From Kribbella solani (lineage in GTDB: Bacteria; Actinomycetota; Actinomycetes; Propionibacteriales; Kribbellaceae), in assembly GCF_014205295.1 (NCBI RefSeq), contig NZ_JACHNF010000001.1:1550001-1614000 (forward strand): a DNA stretch of 64,000 nt, in the 5' to 3' direction. This document shows, one piece after another, positions 38,041 to 46,418 of the stretch. The notes beneath the pieces were generated by a model that worked only from the letters and a program-made list of their open reading frames with translations, had not been told where the DNA came from and did no database searches. Numbering within the stretch: position 1 is the first letter of the stretch; each line of letters opens with the position of its first letter. A program made the translations under genes and the position numbers.

Positions 38041-39027
38041 TCAGCCCGCCCGGAACGTTTTGCGGTAGGCGAGCGGCGAGACGCCCAGCCCGGACCGCAG
38101 GTGGTGCCGCAGGGAGGCCGCCGTACCGAGGCCGGCCTCCTCGGCGACCCGCTCCACGGACAGATCGGTCGTCTCCAGCAGGTGGCAGGCGTGCCGGACG
38201 CGCTGCTGCAGCAGCCAGGTACCGGGGGACTGGCCGGTCTCGGCCTTGAACCGGCGGCTGAACGTACGGACGCTCATCCGCGAATGCGCGGCCATCGCGG
38301 GCAGGCTGATCTCGTCCGCGAGGCGATGCAAGATCCACGCCCGCGTCGGTGCCGTGCCTTCACTGCCTTCGTCGGGGACCGCGCGCTCGATGAACTGTGA
38401 CTGGCCGCCATCCCGCCAGGGCGCGACCACACAGTGCCGGGCCGCGCGGTTCGCGACCTCGCTGCCGAAGTCGCGGCGGATCAGGTGCAGACACAGGTCG
38501 ACGCCGGCCGCCAGCCCGGCCGAGGTGAGGATGTCGCCGTCGTCGATGAACAACCGGTCCTCGTCGAGCTTCACGTCCGGGTAGACGGCGCGGAACATCT
38601 CGGCGCGCGCCCAGTGCGTCGTCGCCGGGCGTCCATCCAGGTAGCCGGCCGCGCCGAGGACGAACGCGCCGGTGCAGATCGAGGCGATGCGGGTACCCGG
38701 GCGGATCGTGGCGAGCGCGGCGATCAGGTCGTCGGGCAGCGTGCCTTCGTGCCGGGGCTGCGCGATGTACGTGCCCGGGATGATCACGGTGTCCGCCTCG
38801 GCGAGTGCCTCCGGCCCGTGGTCGGGGATCATCGTGAACCCGGCACCGGCCTTGATCGGTCCGCCGAGCCCGCACACGCGGGTGTCGTACAGCTTGGTGC
38901 CGTCGGCGGTCGTGGCCGCGCCGAGCACGGTCGGCGGGATGGTCAGGTCGAAGCCGACCACCGGATCGATGGCGAGCACGGCGACGATGTGCGGGCGACG
39001 AACAACCATGGCCATATCTTGACACAT
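38041..39027 (-). CDS. GlxA-type regulator: DJ-1/PfpI domain plus AraC helix-turn-helix
   Basis: A 328-residue two-domain regulator. Residues 8-190 form a DJ-1/PfpI-like domain with the elbow IASICTGAFVLGAAG, where Cys sits in the nucleophile position. Residues 215-320 are an AraC-type DNA-binding domain (MAAHSRMSVRTFSRRFKAETGQSPGTWLL, VERVAEEAGLGTAASLRHHL). The start is ATG 39027, chosen because AGAAGGACACC precedes it. It is divergent from an MFS transporter, with 52 bp between the starts, and likely controls it. Confidence 0.93.
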   Translation of the reverse strand: MCQDMAMVVRRPHIVAVLAIDPVVGFDLTIPPTVLGAATTADGTKLYDTRVCGLGGPIKAGAGFTMIPDHGPEALAEADTVIIPGTYIAQPRHEGTLPDDLIAALATIRPGTRIASICTGAFVLGAAGYLDGRPATTHWARAEMFRAVYPDVKLDEDRLFIDDGDILTSAGLAAGVDLCLHLIRRDFGSEVANRAARHCVVAPWRDGGQSQFIERAVPDEGSEGTAPTRAWILHRLADEISLPAMAAHSRMSVRTFSRRFKAETGQSPGTWLLQQRVRHACHLLETTDLSVERVAEEAGLGTAASLRHHLRSGLGVSPLAYRKTFRAG

Positions 39028-39079
39028 GGTGTCCTTCTGGCCACTAGTTTGATGATGATCGAACTGCCATCCTGTCCCG

Positions 39080-40354
39080 GTGACGCAGACTGTGGAGGTA
39101 CGAAAGGCTCGCCGGGTGCACTTGGCCTGGGCGGTCGCGGCGGTCGGATTCGTGACGTTGATAGGTGCGGCCGGATTCCGCTCGGTGCCGGGCGTACTGC
39201 TGGATCCGCTGCACGAGGAGTTCGGCTGGTCGCACGCGACGATCTCCGCGGCGGTGTCGATCAACCTGCTGTTGTACGGCGGGATCTCGCCGTTCGCGGC
39301 GGCGCTGATGGACCAGCTGGGACTGCGCAAAGTGGTCAGCAGTGCACTGGTACTGATCGCACTGGGCAGCGGCCTGACGGTGTTCATGACCGACTCGTGG
39401 CAGCTGCTGCTGTGCTGGGGGCTGCTCGTTGGTGTCGGTACTGGGTCGATGTCGATGACGTTCGTGGCGACGATCACCGGGCGGTGGTTCGTACATCGTC
39501 GTGGTCTGGTCACTGGTGTACTCACCGCTGCCGGTGCGACCGGGCAGCTGATCTTCCTGCCGCTGATTGCCACACTGGCTTCGCGGTACGGCTGGCGTGT
39601 GCCTGCACTTGTCGCGGCCGGTGCCGCGTTGGCTGTCGTACCGCTGGTGTTGCTGTTCCTCCGGGACTATCCGAGTGACGTCGGACTAAGGGCGTACGGC
39701 GCTCCGGAAGGTAGTACGGCCGGTCAACGTGTCAAGGCATCCGGCAGCAGCGCAGTACGCGCTCTGAACGCTCTACGGACCGCGTCGCGCCGACCGGCGT
39801 TCTGGATGCTGGCTGGTGGTTTCGCCATCTGTGGCGCATCGACGAACGGTCTGGTCGGTACACACTTCGTCACTGCTGCACACGACCACGGGATGCCCGC
39901 TACAACCGCTGCATCGCTGCTGGCACTGGTCGGTGTGTTCGACGTCGGCGGAACGATCTTCTCGGGCTATCTGACCGACCGGTGGGACCCGCGGTACCTG
40001 CTGATCGCGTACTACTCACTGCGCGGCCTGTCACTGCTCGTACTGCCATCACTGCTGGGGCCGACGGCCGCACCCAGTACCTGGGTGTTCATCATCTTCT
40101 ACGGGCTCGACTGGGTAGCGACCGTGCCGCCGACGGTTGCACTGTGCCGCGAGTGGTTCGGGCAGGACGGACCGATCGTCTTCGGATGGGTGTTCGCGTC
40201 GCATCAAGTCGGTGCCGCACTGGCCGCGACCGGCGCCGGCGCGATCCGGGACGCGCAGGGCAGCTACAACCTCGCCTGGTACCTGGCCGGCGGCCTGTGC
40301 GCCGCGGCCGCCCTGATGTCGGCAAGCATCGGACGCCGAGTCGTGACTGCCTGA
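39080..40354 (+). CDS. MFS transporter (monocarboxylate/oxalate-formate-like)
   Basis: A 424-residue carrier with 12 predicted helices; GVGTGSMSMTFVATITGRWFVHRRGLVTGVLTAAGATGQ is the family block between helices 4 and 5. The N-terminal helix (RVHLAWAVAAVGFVTLIG) begins after a short basic tail. The GTG start has no strong ribosome-binding site. The regulator next door, read in the opposite direction, is probably its controller. Substrate is unknown; members of this group move small carboxylates or act as multidrug pumps. Confidence 0.9.
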   Translation: MTQTVEVRKARRVHLAWAVAAVGFVTLIGAAGFRSVPGVLLDPLHEEFGWSHATISAAVSINLLLYGGISPFAAALMDQLGLRKVVSSALVLIALGSGLTVFMTDSWQLLLCWGLLVGVGTGSMSMTFVATITGRWFVHRRGLVTGVLTAAGATGQLIFLPLIATLASRYGWRVPALVAAGAALAVVPLVLLFLRDYPSDVGLRAYGAPEGSTAGQRVKASGSSAVRALNALRTASRRPAFWMLAGGFAICGASTNGLVGTHFVTAAHDHGMPATTAASLLALVGVFDVGGTIFSGYLTDRWDPRYLLIAYYSLRGLSLLVLPSLLGPTAAPSTWVFIIFYGLDWVATVPPTVALCREWFGQDGPIVFGWVFASHQVGAALAATGAGAIRDAQGSYNLAWYLAGGLCAAAALMSASIGRRVVTA

Positions 40355-40400
40355 CCCCGTCGGCTAGCCTCGATCTAGGTTGAGGTTGGAGGAGCGGGCC

Positions 40401-40880
40401 ATGGATATCGAGCCTGGTGAGTTGACGGTCGGGCAGCTGTCGCAGCGCAGTGGCGTGGCGATCTCGGCATTGCATTTCTACGAGCGTCAGGGTCTGATCC
40501 TCAGCCGCCGTACGTCGGGCAACCAGCGCCGGTACAAGCGCGACACGCTCCGGCGGGTGGCGCTGGTGCGGATCGCGCAGCGGGTCGGCATCCCGCTCGC
40601 CGAGGTGGCCGCGATCCTGAAGCTGCTGCCGGAGAACCGGACGCCGACGCGGGCCGACTGGGAGCGGATCTCGGAGTGCTGGCAGGCCGAGCTCGACCGC
40701 CGCATCCTGCATCTCGAGCAGCTCCGCGACGACTTCAAGGACTGCGTCGGCTGCGGTTGCCTTTCGCTGGACCGGTGCGCCCTCGCCAACCCGTACGACA
40801 CGCTGGCGGCGGCCGGTCCGGGACCGCGGCGACTGGTCGACCCCGCCGGCGAACCCTGCCATCCGGGCAAGTGCGCCTGA
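40401..40880 (+). CDS. soxR: redox-sensitive transcriptional activator SoxR
   Basis: A 159-residue MerR-family protein. The N-terminal helix-turn-helix is LTVGQLSQRSGVAISALHFYERQGLI. The C-terminus has the [2Fe-2S] ligand set CVGCGCLSLDRC that defines SoxR. In actinobacteria SoxR senses redox-active metabolites rather than superoxide and induces exporters and oxidoreductases. The start ATG 40401 follows GGAGGAGCGGGCC. The MFS gene just upstream (47 bp) is a candidate target or operon partner. Confidence 0.96.
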   Translation: MDIEPGELTVGQLSQRSGVAISALHFYERQGLILSRRTSGNQRRYKRDTLRRVALVRIAQRVGIPLAEVAAILKLLPENRTPTRADWERISECWQAELDRRILHLEQLRDDFKDCVGCGCLSLDRCALANPYDTLAAAGPGPRRLVDPAGEPCHPGKCA

Positions 40881-40944
40881 GGTTATCCACAGTCGAGCGG
40901 CGGCGGCCAGCGAACTGGGGGTGCGGGCGTCTAGGGTCGTCGGC

Positions 40945-43068
40945 ATGACTGATGGATCGCTTGCTCTGACCGAGGCCCGGGCGAAGGTTGCCGGGGACGT
41001 GATCCGCGCGATCGCGGGTGACGGCGCCCGGCTGCGCGCGGATCAGGAGACCGCCGTCGCGGCGCTGTGCGAGGCGGCGGCGCGGGTGCTGGTCGTGCAA
41101 GCGACCGGCTGGGGCAAATCTGCGGTGTACTGGGCGGCCACCGCGATCCGGCGATCTGAAGGTTTCGGCCCGACCCTGGTCGTGTCGCCGCTGCTGTCAC
41201 TGATGCGTGACCAGGTCGCGGCCGCCAGCCGGGCCGGGCTGCGCGCCGCCACGCTGAACTCGAACAACATCGACGAGTGGTCGAGCATCGAGCACGACCT
41301 GCGATCGGGCGCGATCGACGTCCTGCTGGTGTCGCCGGAGCGGCTCGCCAACCCCGGTTTCGGCCGGCGCGTACTGGACGGGATCTCCGGGCAGATCGGC
41401 CTGCTGGTCATCGACGAGGCGCACGCGGTGTCGGACTGGGGGCATGACTTCCGGCCGGACTACCGCCGGGTGTCGGACGTGCTGCAGCGGCTGAACCCGA
41501 AGACCCCCGTGCTCGCAACCACCGCCACGGCCAACTCGCGAGTCACCGAGGATGTGGCGAAGCAACTGGGGGAGTCGACGCTGGTGCTGCGCGGCCCACT
41601 TGCGCGGTCGAGTCTCCAGCTCGCCGTGGTGAACGCGTTGTCTCCGCTGGACCGGTTCGCCTGGGTGGTGGACGAGCTGCCGAAGCTGCCGGGGTCGGGG
41701 ATCGTCTACACACTGACGGTGGCCGATGCGCAGCGGCTGGCCGCGGTGGTCCAGGAAGCGTACGGCCGGGACGTGCCGGTCGCGGCGTACACGGGTCAGC
41801 TGGACGCGGGGGAGCGGGAGAGCCTTGAGGACGCCCTCCGGGACAACCGGCTGAAGGCCCTGATCGCTACTTCCGCGTTGGGTATGGGGTACGACAAGCC
41901 GGACCTCGGCTTCGTGGTGCATGTCGGGTCGCCGCCGTCACCGGTCTCGTACTATCAGCAGGTCGGTCGTGCCGGTCGCGGCATCGACCACGCGGTCGTC
42001 GCCCTGCTTCCGTCGGACGCGGACGCGGGCGTCTGGGACTACTTCGCGACCGCGACGATCCCGGTGCCGGAGAACGTCCAGCGGCTGCTTCAGGCGCTCG
42101 GGAGCTACGGGCCGGATGCGCCCGCGACGGTGCCTGGCCTGGAAGCAGAGACCGGCCTGCGGCGTACGCGGGTCGAGCTGATGCTCAAACAGCTGGCGGT
42201 CGACGGCGTCGTCGATCGGGTCGAGAAGGGCTGGGTACGGACCGGCGCGGAGTGGACGTTCGACGCGGAGCACTACGACGGCATCGTGTCGGTACGGCGG
42301 CGTGAGGCCGACATCATGCGCGCGTACACCCGCGGCGACCGTTGCCTGATGCAACTGCTCCAGGAGTCGCTGGACGATCCGTCCGCCGAGCCGTGCGGCC
42401 GCTGCTCGGTCTGCCTCGGGCACCTCCCGGAGCCACTCGTCGCCGAACCCTCCGCGGAGACGGTCGCGACGATCACCCGGTTGCTCCGCGGCGAAGTACA
42501 CGTCCTGGAGCCGCGGAAGATGTGGCCGGGCGGCGCGTTCGGTGGCCGCGGGCGGATCCCGTCGGAGCTGTCCGCGGACGCCGGCCGGATCGTGGTGTTC
42601 GCGGACGCGCCGGAGTGGCGGGAGATCCTGCAGGGTGCCTTCAATGCCTCGCCGCCGGTTGGTGATGCGGTTGAAGCGTTGAAGTCCGGCGCTGTCGCGG
42701 CGTTGTCCAAGTGGCGCGGGTCGTGGTCGAGCCGGCCGGAGGTGGTCGTCCCGCTCGCGGCCGGCGGGCACCGCGAGCTGACGTCGACTGTCGCCGACCA
42801 CATCGCGGCCGTCGGGCGGTTGGAGCGAGCTGAGCTCACCGTCGATCGCGCCGCGTACACCGATGACTTGTCGTCGGCCGAGGAAGCGAAGGTGTGGCGA
42901 GACGGTCTGCAGGTGGACGCCGGGGCAGAGCAGTCGGTCGCCGGCCGGACGGTGCTGCTCCTGGTCGACTCCACGTCCTCCCAGTGGCCGGTCACGGTCG
43001 CCGCCGCCAAACTCCGCGATGCCGGCGCGGCCGCGGTCCTCCCGCTGGTCCTACACAAACGCCCCTGA
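40945..43068 (+). CDS. RecQ-like ATP-dependent DNA helicase with degenerate phosphoribosyltransferase-like C-terminus
   Basis: A 707-residue superfamily 2 helicase. It has Walker A ATGWGKS, the DEAH box in LLVIDEAHAVSDWGHDFRPDY, motif III TTATAN and motif VI QVGRAGRG, followed by a Cys-rich zinc region ending PCGRCSVC as in RecQ. The last roughly 45 residues (VLLLVDSTSSQWPVTVAAAKLRDAGAAAVLPLVL) resemble a PRTase core, but the usual VDDxxxTG motif is altered. The start is taken at ATG 40945; GTG 40921 is an alternative. The protein probably acts in recombination or replication repair. Confidence 0.9.
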   Translation: MTDGSLALTEARAKVAGDVIRAIAGDGARLRADQETAVAALCEAAARVLVVQATGWGKSAVYWAATAIRRSEGFGPTLVVSPLLSLMRDQVAAASRAGLRAATLNSNNIDEWSSIEHDLRSGAIDVLLVSPERLANPGFGRRVLDGISGQIGLLVIDEAHAVSDWGHDFRPDYRRVSDVLQRLNPKTPVLATTATANSRVTEDVAKQLGESTLVLRGPLARSSLQLAVVNALSPLDRFAWVVDELPKLPGSGIVYTLTVADAQRLAAVVQEAYGRDVPVAAYTGQLDAGERESLEDALRDNRLKALIATSALGMGYDKPDLGFVVHVGSPPSPVSYYQQVGRAGRGIDHAVVALLPSDADAGVWDYFATATIPVPENVQRLLQALGSYGPDAPATVPGLEAETGLRRTRVELMLKQLAVDGVVDRVEKGWVRTGAEWTFDAEHYDGIVSVRRREADIMRAYTRGDRCLMQLLQESLDDPSAEPCGRCSVCLGHLPEPLVAEPSAETVATITRLLRGEVHVLEPRKMWPGGAFGGRGRIPSELSADAGRIVVFADAPEWREILQGAFNASPPVGDAVEALKSGAVAALSKWRGSWSSRPEVVVPLAAGGHRELTSTVADHIAAVGRLERAELTVDRAAYTDDLSSAEEAKVWRDGLQVDAGAEQSVAGRTVLLLVDSTSSQWPVTVAAAKLRDAGAAAVLPLVLHKRP

Positions 43069-43106
43069 GCCGGCTGGGAGGTGGGAGCAGCCCCTGAGCA
43101 GGTTGG

Positions 43107-43889
43107 CTAGGTGGTCTCCAGGAAGGTTTTGAGGTCGGCGATGACGCGCGGCCAACCCTCCTGGAGCATGGGGCGGATGACGCTGCCGGGCTCGAAGCCG
43201 GTGTGTACGACGGTGAGCTTGACCTGGTCGTCGACCGGTTCAAGCTCGAACGCCACACTCGACAGCGGCTCCTGCCGGATCTGTGCGGCAACATCCGCCG
43301 CGATCCCGACCGTACTGGCGAACTCCGGCGTGACGTGGTGCCACGCGTACGCCAGCCGCGTGTACGGCTCGTGTTCGAGCACGACCTGCCCTGGCCCGGC
43401 CATCGACACGTCCTTCAGGTGCCAGACCATCTCCGACCCGGGCTTCCAGTCGGTCTCGTGGTGCAGGTCCCAGTACTGCTCGGTGAACTTCGGGTCGGTC
43501 AGTGCCTGCCACAACCGCTCCGGCGTGGTCCGGATGTACGTGGTGTAGACGAAGTCGTCCTGGTGGTCGCTCATGGTGGTTTCGGCCTCCAAAGCCGTCT
43601 TGAGGTCGGCGAACAGCTGCAGCCGCCGCCGGTCGTACTGATGGAGCCAGCGATCGGCGATCGCGTTGATCGGCTCGGCATTCAGGTAGTGGTACTTCTC
43701 GCGTCCGCGCCGGATCGTGCTGACCAGATTCGCGGCTTCGAGGACGGCCAGGTGCTTGCTGACCGACTGCCGGGCCATGTCCAGCTCGGCGCACAGCTCG
43801 CGCAGCGTCTGTCCGTTGCGCCCGTTCAGCAGATCCAGCAGGCGGCGCCGGCTGGGGTCGGCCAGCGCGCGGAACACCTCGTCGTCCAT
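43107..43889 (-). CDS. ArsR-type regulator fused to an SRPBCC (AHSA1) domain
   Basis: A 260-residue fusion. Residues 1-95 form an ArsR winged helix (FRALADPSRRRLLDLLNGRNGQTLRELC, MARQSVSKHLAVLEAANLV). From about residue 105 an AHSA1/START-like SRPBCC domain follows (YTTYIRTTPERLWQALTDPKFTEQYW). SRPBCC domains bind hydrophobic ligands, so this may be a one-component sensor. The start ATG 43889 follows GGAGCGGC. A duplicated promoter with palindromes lies upstream at 43902-43959, which suggests autoregulation. Confidence 0.93.
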   Translation of the reverse strand: MDDEVFRALADPSRRRLLDLLNGRNGQTLRELCAELDMARQSVSKHLAVLEAANLVSTIRRGREKYHYLNAEPINAIADRWLHQYDRRRLQLFADLKTALEAETTMSDHQDDFVYTTYIRTTPERLWQALTDPKFTEQYWDLHHETDWKPGSEMVWHLKDVSMAGPGQVVLEHEPYTRLAYAWHHVTPEFASTVGIAADVAAQIRQEPLSSVAFELEPVDDQVKLTVVHTGFEPGSVIRPMLQEGWPRVIADLKTFLETT

Positions 43890-43901
43890 GCCGCTCCGAT
43901 C

Positions 43902-43959
43902 AATAGGCAGCCGATTGGCTGCATGTCCAAAATAGGCAGCCGGAAGGCTGCATGTCAAG
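43902..43959 (-). promoter_or_regulatory. duplicated promoter/operator of the ArsR-SRPBCC gene
   Basis: Two near-identical 29-bp units each hold GCAGCC-N4-GGCTGC (43907-43922 and 43936-43951). On the minus strand the distal unit has TTGACA (43953-43958), an 18-bp spacer and TATTTT (43929-43934), with the palindrome in the spacer. The proximal unit has the similar hexamers TGGACA and TATTGA. A dimeric repressor bound here would block both promoters. Confidence 0.75.
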
Positions 43960-43993
43960 CCAACTCGGTTGACGGGCAGGCGAGGATGGACGC

Positions 43994-44794
43994 GTGCACT
44001 TCGAGAGCCTGGGATTCCGGACCGACCTGTTCCTGCTGAAGCTGAGTGGCAGTACCTTCGAGGACGCCGGCGAGTACGTCGTGGTCCGGACGCCGGACAA
44101 CCCCGGTTTCTGGTGGGGCAACTTCCTGCTCTACCGGACGCCGTTCGCGCCGGGCAGTGTCGAGTCGCGGCTGGCCGATTTCCACCGCGAGCTACCGGCC
44201 GCGAAACACGTTGCCTTCGGCATCGACAGCGTGGACGGCGTGCTCGGTGCGGCCGGCGCCGCGGAAGAGCTGACCGCCGCCGGGTTCACGATCGAGTACA
44301 ACGTGGTGATGACGGCCGAGCGGGTGATCCCGCCGAAGCGTCCGAACGAGGAGTCGACGTACCGCTTCCTGGCCGGCGACGACGACTGGGAGCAGCTGTA
44401 CCACCAGACGCTCGCGACGACCGACCTGACGGTGGACGAGGAGTACAAGGAGTTCAGCCGGCGCAAGCTGGCCGCGAAGCGTGCGCTGGTCGAAGCCGGG
44501 CACGGGACGTGGTTCGGTGCGTTCGACGGCGACCGGTTGCAGAGTTCGCTGGGGCTGATGTTCGACGGCGCGGGGGTGGCCCGGTTCCAGAACGTGCAAA
44601 CGTCGCCGGAGGATCGCGGGCGCGGCCTGGCCAGTACGCTCGTCCATCACGCGTCCACGTACGGCCTGACCGAGGGCGGGGCGAAGACGCTGGTGATGGT
44701 CGCCGATCCGGACTACCTTGCCATCCGGCTCTATCGGGCGGTCGGGTTCACGGATTCGGAGACCCAGCTCGCGTTGATCCGGCAGCCCTCATGA
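43994..44794 (+). CDS. GNAT family N-acetyltransferase
   Basis: A 266-residue protein whose C-terminal half is a GNAT domain: RFQNVQTSPEDRGRGLASTLVHHA holds the acetyl-CoA pyrophosphate loop (RGRGLA) and YLAIRLYRAVGF is the last motif. The N-terminal half (HFESLGFRTDLFLLKLSGSTFED) is a second alpha/beta domain of unclear identity. The start is GTG 43994. It is divergent from the ArsR-SRPBCC gene, and the shared 104-bp gap contains the palindromes, so it may be co-regulated. The acceptor substrate is unknown. Confidence 0.88.
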   Translation: MHFESLGFRTDLFLLKLSGSTFEDAGEYVVVRTPDNPGFWWGNFLLYRTPFAPGSVESRLADFHRELPAAKHVAFGIDSVDGVLGAAGAAEELTAAGFTIEYNVVMTAERVIPPKRPNEESTYRFLAGDDDWEQLYHQTLATTDLTVDEEYKEFSRRKLAAKRALVEAGHGTWFGAFDGDRLQSSLGLMFDGAGVARFQNVQTSPEDRGRGLASTLVHHASTYGLTEGGAKTLVMVADPDYLAIRLYRAVGFTDSETQLALIRQPS

Positions 44795-44829
44795 CAGTGC
44801 TGGGGCAGAGCTCGTGACAGAGTAGGGCC

Positions 44830-45576
44830 ATGGCGGACGGACGGCGTGGAGTAGCCCTGGTCACTGGTGGCAGTCGAGGGATCGGCGCGGCCGCGTCGGT
44901 CGCGCTGGCGGCCGACGGCTGGGACGTCGGGGTGAACTACCGGACCCGCGCCGACGACGCGGCGCAGGTCGTGAAGGCCTGCGAGCAACTCGGCCGGCGC
45001 GCGATCGCGGTCCAGGCCGATGTGGTCGAGGCGGACCAGATCGAGCGCCTCTTCGACACCGTGACCGCCGAGCTCGGGCCGATCGGTGCCGTGATCAACA
45101 ATGCCGGCATCGTGACGCCGGCCGCGCGGGTCGCCGAGTACGACGCGGCGCGCCTCGAGCAGGTGTTCCGGGTCAACTCGGTCAGTGCCTTCCTGGTCGC
45201 GGGCGCGGCGGTACGCCGGATGTCGACCGCTTCCGGCGGCGCCGGTGGCGTGATCGTGAACATCTCTTCCCGCGCCGCGGTGCTCGGCTCGGCGGGGGAG
45301 TACGTCGACTACGCGGCGAGCAAGGCCGCCGTCGACGCGCTCACGATCGGCTTGGCGAACGAGGTCGCCACGGAGGGCATTCGCGTGCTCGGCGTACGCC
45401 CCGGACTGATCGAGACCGAGATCCACGCGCCGGGCCGCTTAGAGCGCATCGGGGCGACACCGCCGCTGGGCCGGCCGGGTCGCGCCGAGGAGGTCGCCGA
45501 GGTGATCGCGTTCCTGGTCTCGGACCGGTCGTCGTACATGACCGGTTCGAGCGTCGACGTGGCCGGCGGACGCTGA
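44830..45576 (+). CDS. SDR family oxidoreductase (FabG-like)
   Basis: A 248-residue classical short-chain dehydrogenase with TGGSRGIG, INNAG, the catalytic YAASK motif preceded by Ser in VNISSRA, and a C-terminal GSSVDVAGGR that matches 3-oxoacyl-ACP reductase-like enzymes. Its substrate is unknown and no fatty-acid genes surround it. It follows the GNAT gene by 35 bp in the same direction and precedes the double-MerR gene by 40 bp, so a loose operon is possible. Confidence 0.92.
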   Translation: MADGRRGVALVTGGSRGIGAAASVALAADGWDVGVNYRTRADDAAQVVKACEQLGRRAIAVQADVVEADQIERLFDTVTAELGPIGAVINNAGIVTPAARVAEYDAARLEQVFRVNSVSAFLVAGAAVRRMSTASGGAGGVIVNISSRAAVLGSAGEYVDYAASKAAVDALTIGLANEVATEGIRVLGVRPGLIETEIHAPGRLERIGATPPLGRPGRAEEVAEVIAFLVSDRSSYMTGSSVDVAGGR

Positions 45577-45616
45577 TGCCCCGCGGCGGACCAGTGTCCC
45601 GAAAGCGCTGACCGCG

Positions 45617-46348
45617 ATGGGATTGCGGCCGGTCGACCTGGCCCGGCAGGCCGGGGTGTCGACCCAGCTGGTCCGGAACTACGAGGCGGCCGGGATTCTG
45701 CCCCCGGCGCCACGATCGGACACCGGCTACCGACAGTATGGCCCGGAGCACTTGTCCGCCTTGCTGACGTACCGTGCGCTCGCTCCCGGCTTCGGCGCCG
45801 AGGTGGCGACCGACATCATGCGCGCCGTTCACAACGGCGATGAGGCACTCGCGTACCGGCTGGTGGACGCCGCGCATGCCGCACTGCACGAGCAGCGACT
45901 GGCGACCGATGCGGCGAACGATGCACTTGCCGCACTGGCGGCTGAGTATGTGGATGATCAGCCGGTGACCGGGCCGTCTTTGCTGGTTGGGGAGTTGGCG
46001 CACCGGCTCGGCGTTCGTACGTCGGCGCTGCGGGTCTGGGAGGCGGCCGGCCTGCTCGCGCCGTCACGGGAGCCGGGTACGAAGTACCGCCGCTACGGGC
46101 CTGAGGCGGTGCGTGACGCGCGGATCATCTACATGCTTCGGCAGGGCCGCTACTACTTCGAGCAGATCAAACCGGTCCTGGACGGCCTGCGCCGAACAGG
46201 CAGCACGGATGCCTTGCGTACAGCAATCGCCGAACGCCGCGCCGCCCACGACCACCAAACAAAAGCCATGCTGTACGGCGCCGCGCTACTACACCAACTG
46301 ATCAACGAGAAAACACCGCAAGGCGGTGAGGTGGTGGAGAGGCGGTGA
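45617..46348 (+). CDS. regulator with two tandem MerR-type DNA-binding domains
   Basis: A 243-residue protein with two MerR winged helices: residues 1-70 (LRPVDLARQAGVSTQLVRNYEAAGILPPAPR...YRQYGPEHL) and residues about 120-190 (LLVGELAHRLGVRTSALRVWEAAGLLAPSR...YRRYGPEAV). MerR proteins normally have one and dimerise, so this may bind as a pseudo-dimer. No metal-binding Cys are present in the C-terminus. The last codons (GGEVVERR) are the first units of a 5-copy minisatellite that runs past the stop. Target and ligand are unknown. Confidence 0.9.
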   Translation: MGLRPVDLARQAGVSTQLVRNYEAAGILPPAPRSDTGYRQYGPEHLSALLTYRALAPGFGAEVATDIMRAVHNGDEALAYRLVDAAHAALHEQRLATDAANDALAALAAEYVDDQPVTGPSLLVGELAHRLGVRTSALRVWEAAGLLAPSREPGTKYRRYGPEAVRDARIIYMLRQGRYYFEQIKPVLDGLRRTGSTDALRTAIAERRAAHDHQTKAMLYGAALLHQLINEKTPQGGEVVERR

Positions 46349-46414
46349 GGTGGTGGAGGGGGCGGTGAGGTGGTGGAGGGGCGGTGAGGTGGTGGAGGGG
46401 GCGGTGAGGTGGTG
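46322..46414. repeat. five-copy 19-20-bp minisatellite
   Basis: GGCGGTGAGGTGGTG occurs at 46322, 46341, 46361, 46380 and 46400, separated by 4-5 G/A-rich bases. It begins inside the double-MerR gene, contains that gene's stop codon in the second unit, and ends 5 bp before the stop of the convergent cyclase gene. Confidence 0.9.
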
Positions 46415-46418
46415 CGAG

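Noticed and set aside
39016..39573. N-terminal extension of the GlxA-type regulator
   Set aside because: It overlaps the divergent MFS gene and is low-complexity. A good ribosome-binding site supports the start at 39027.
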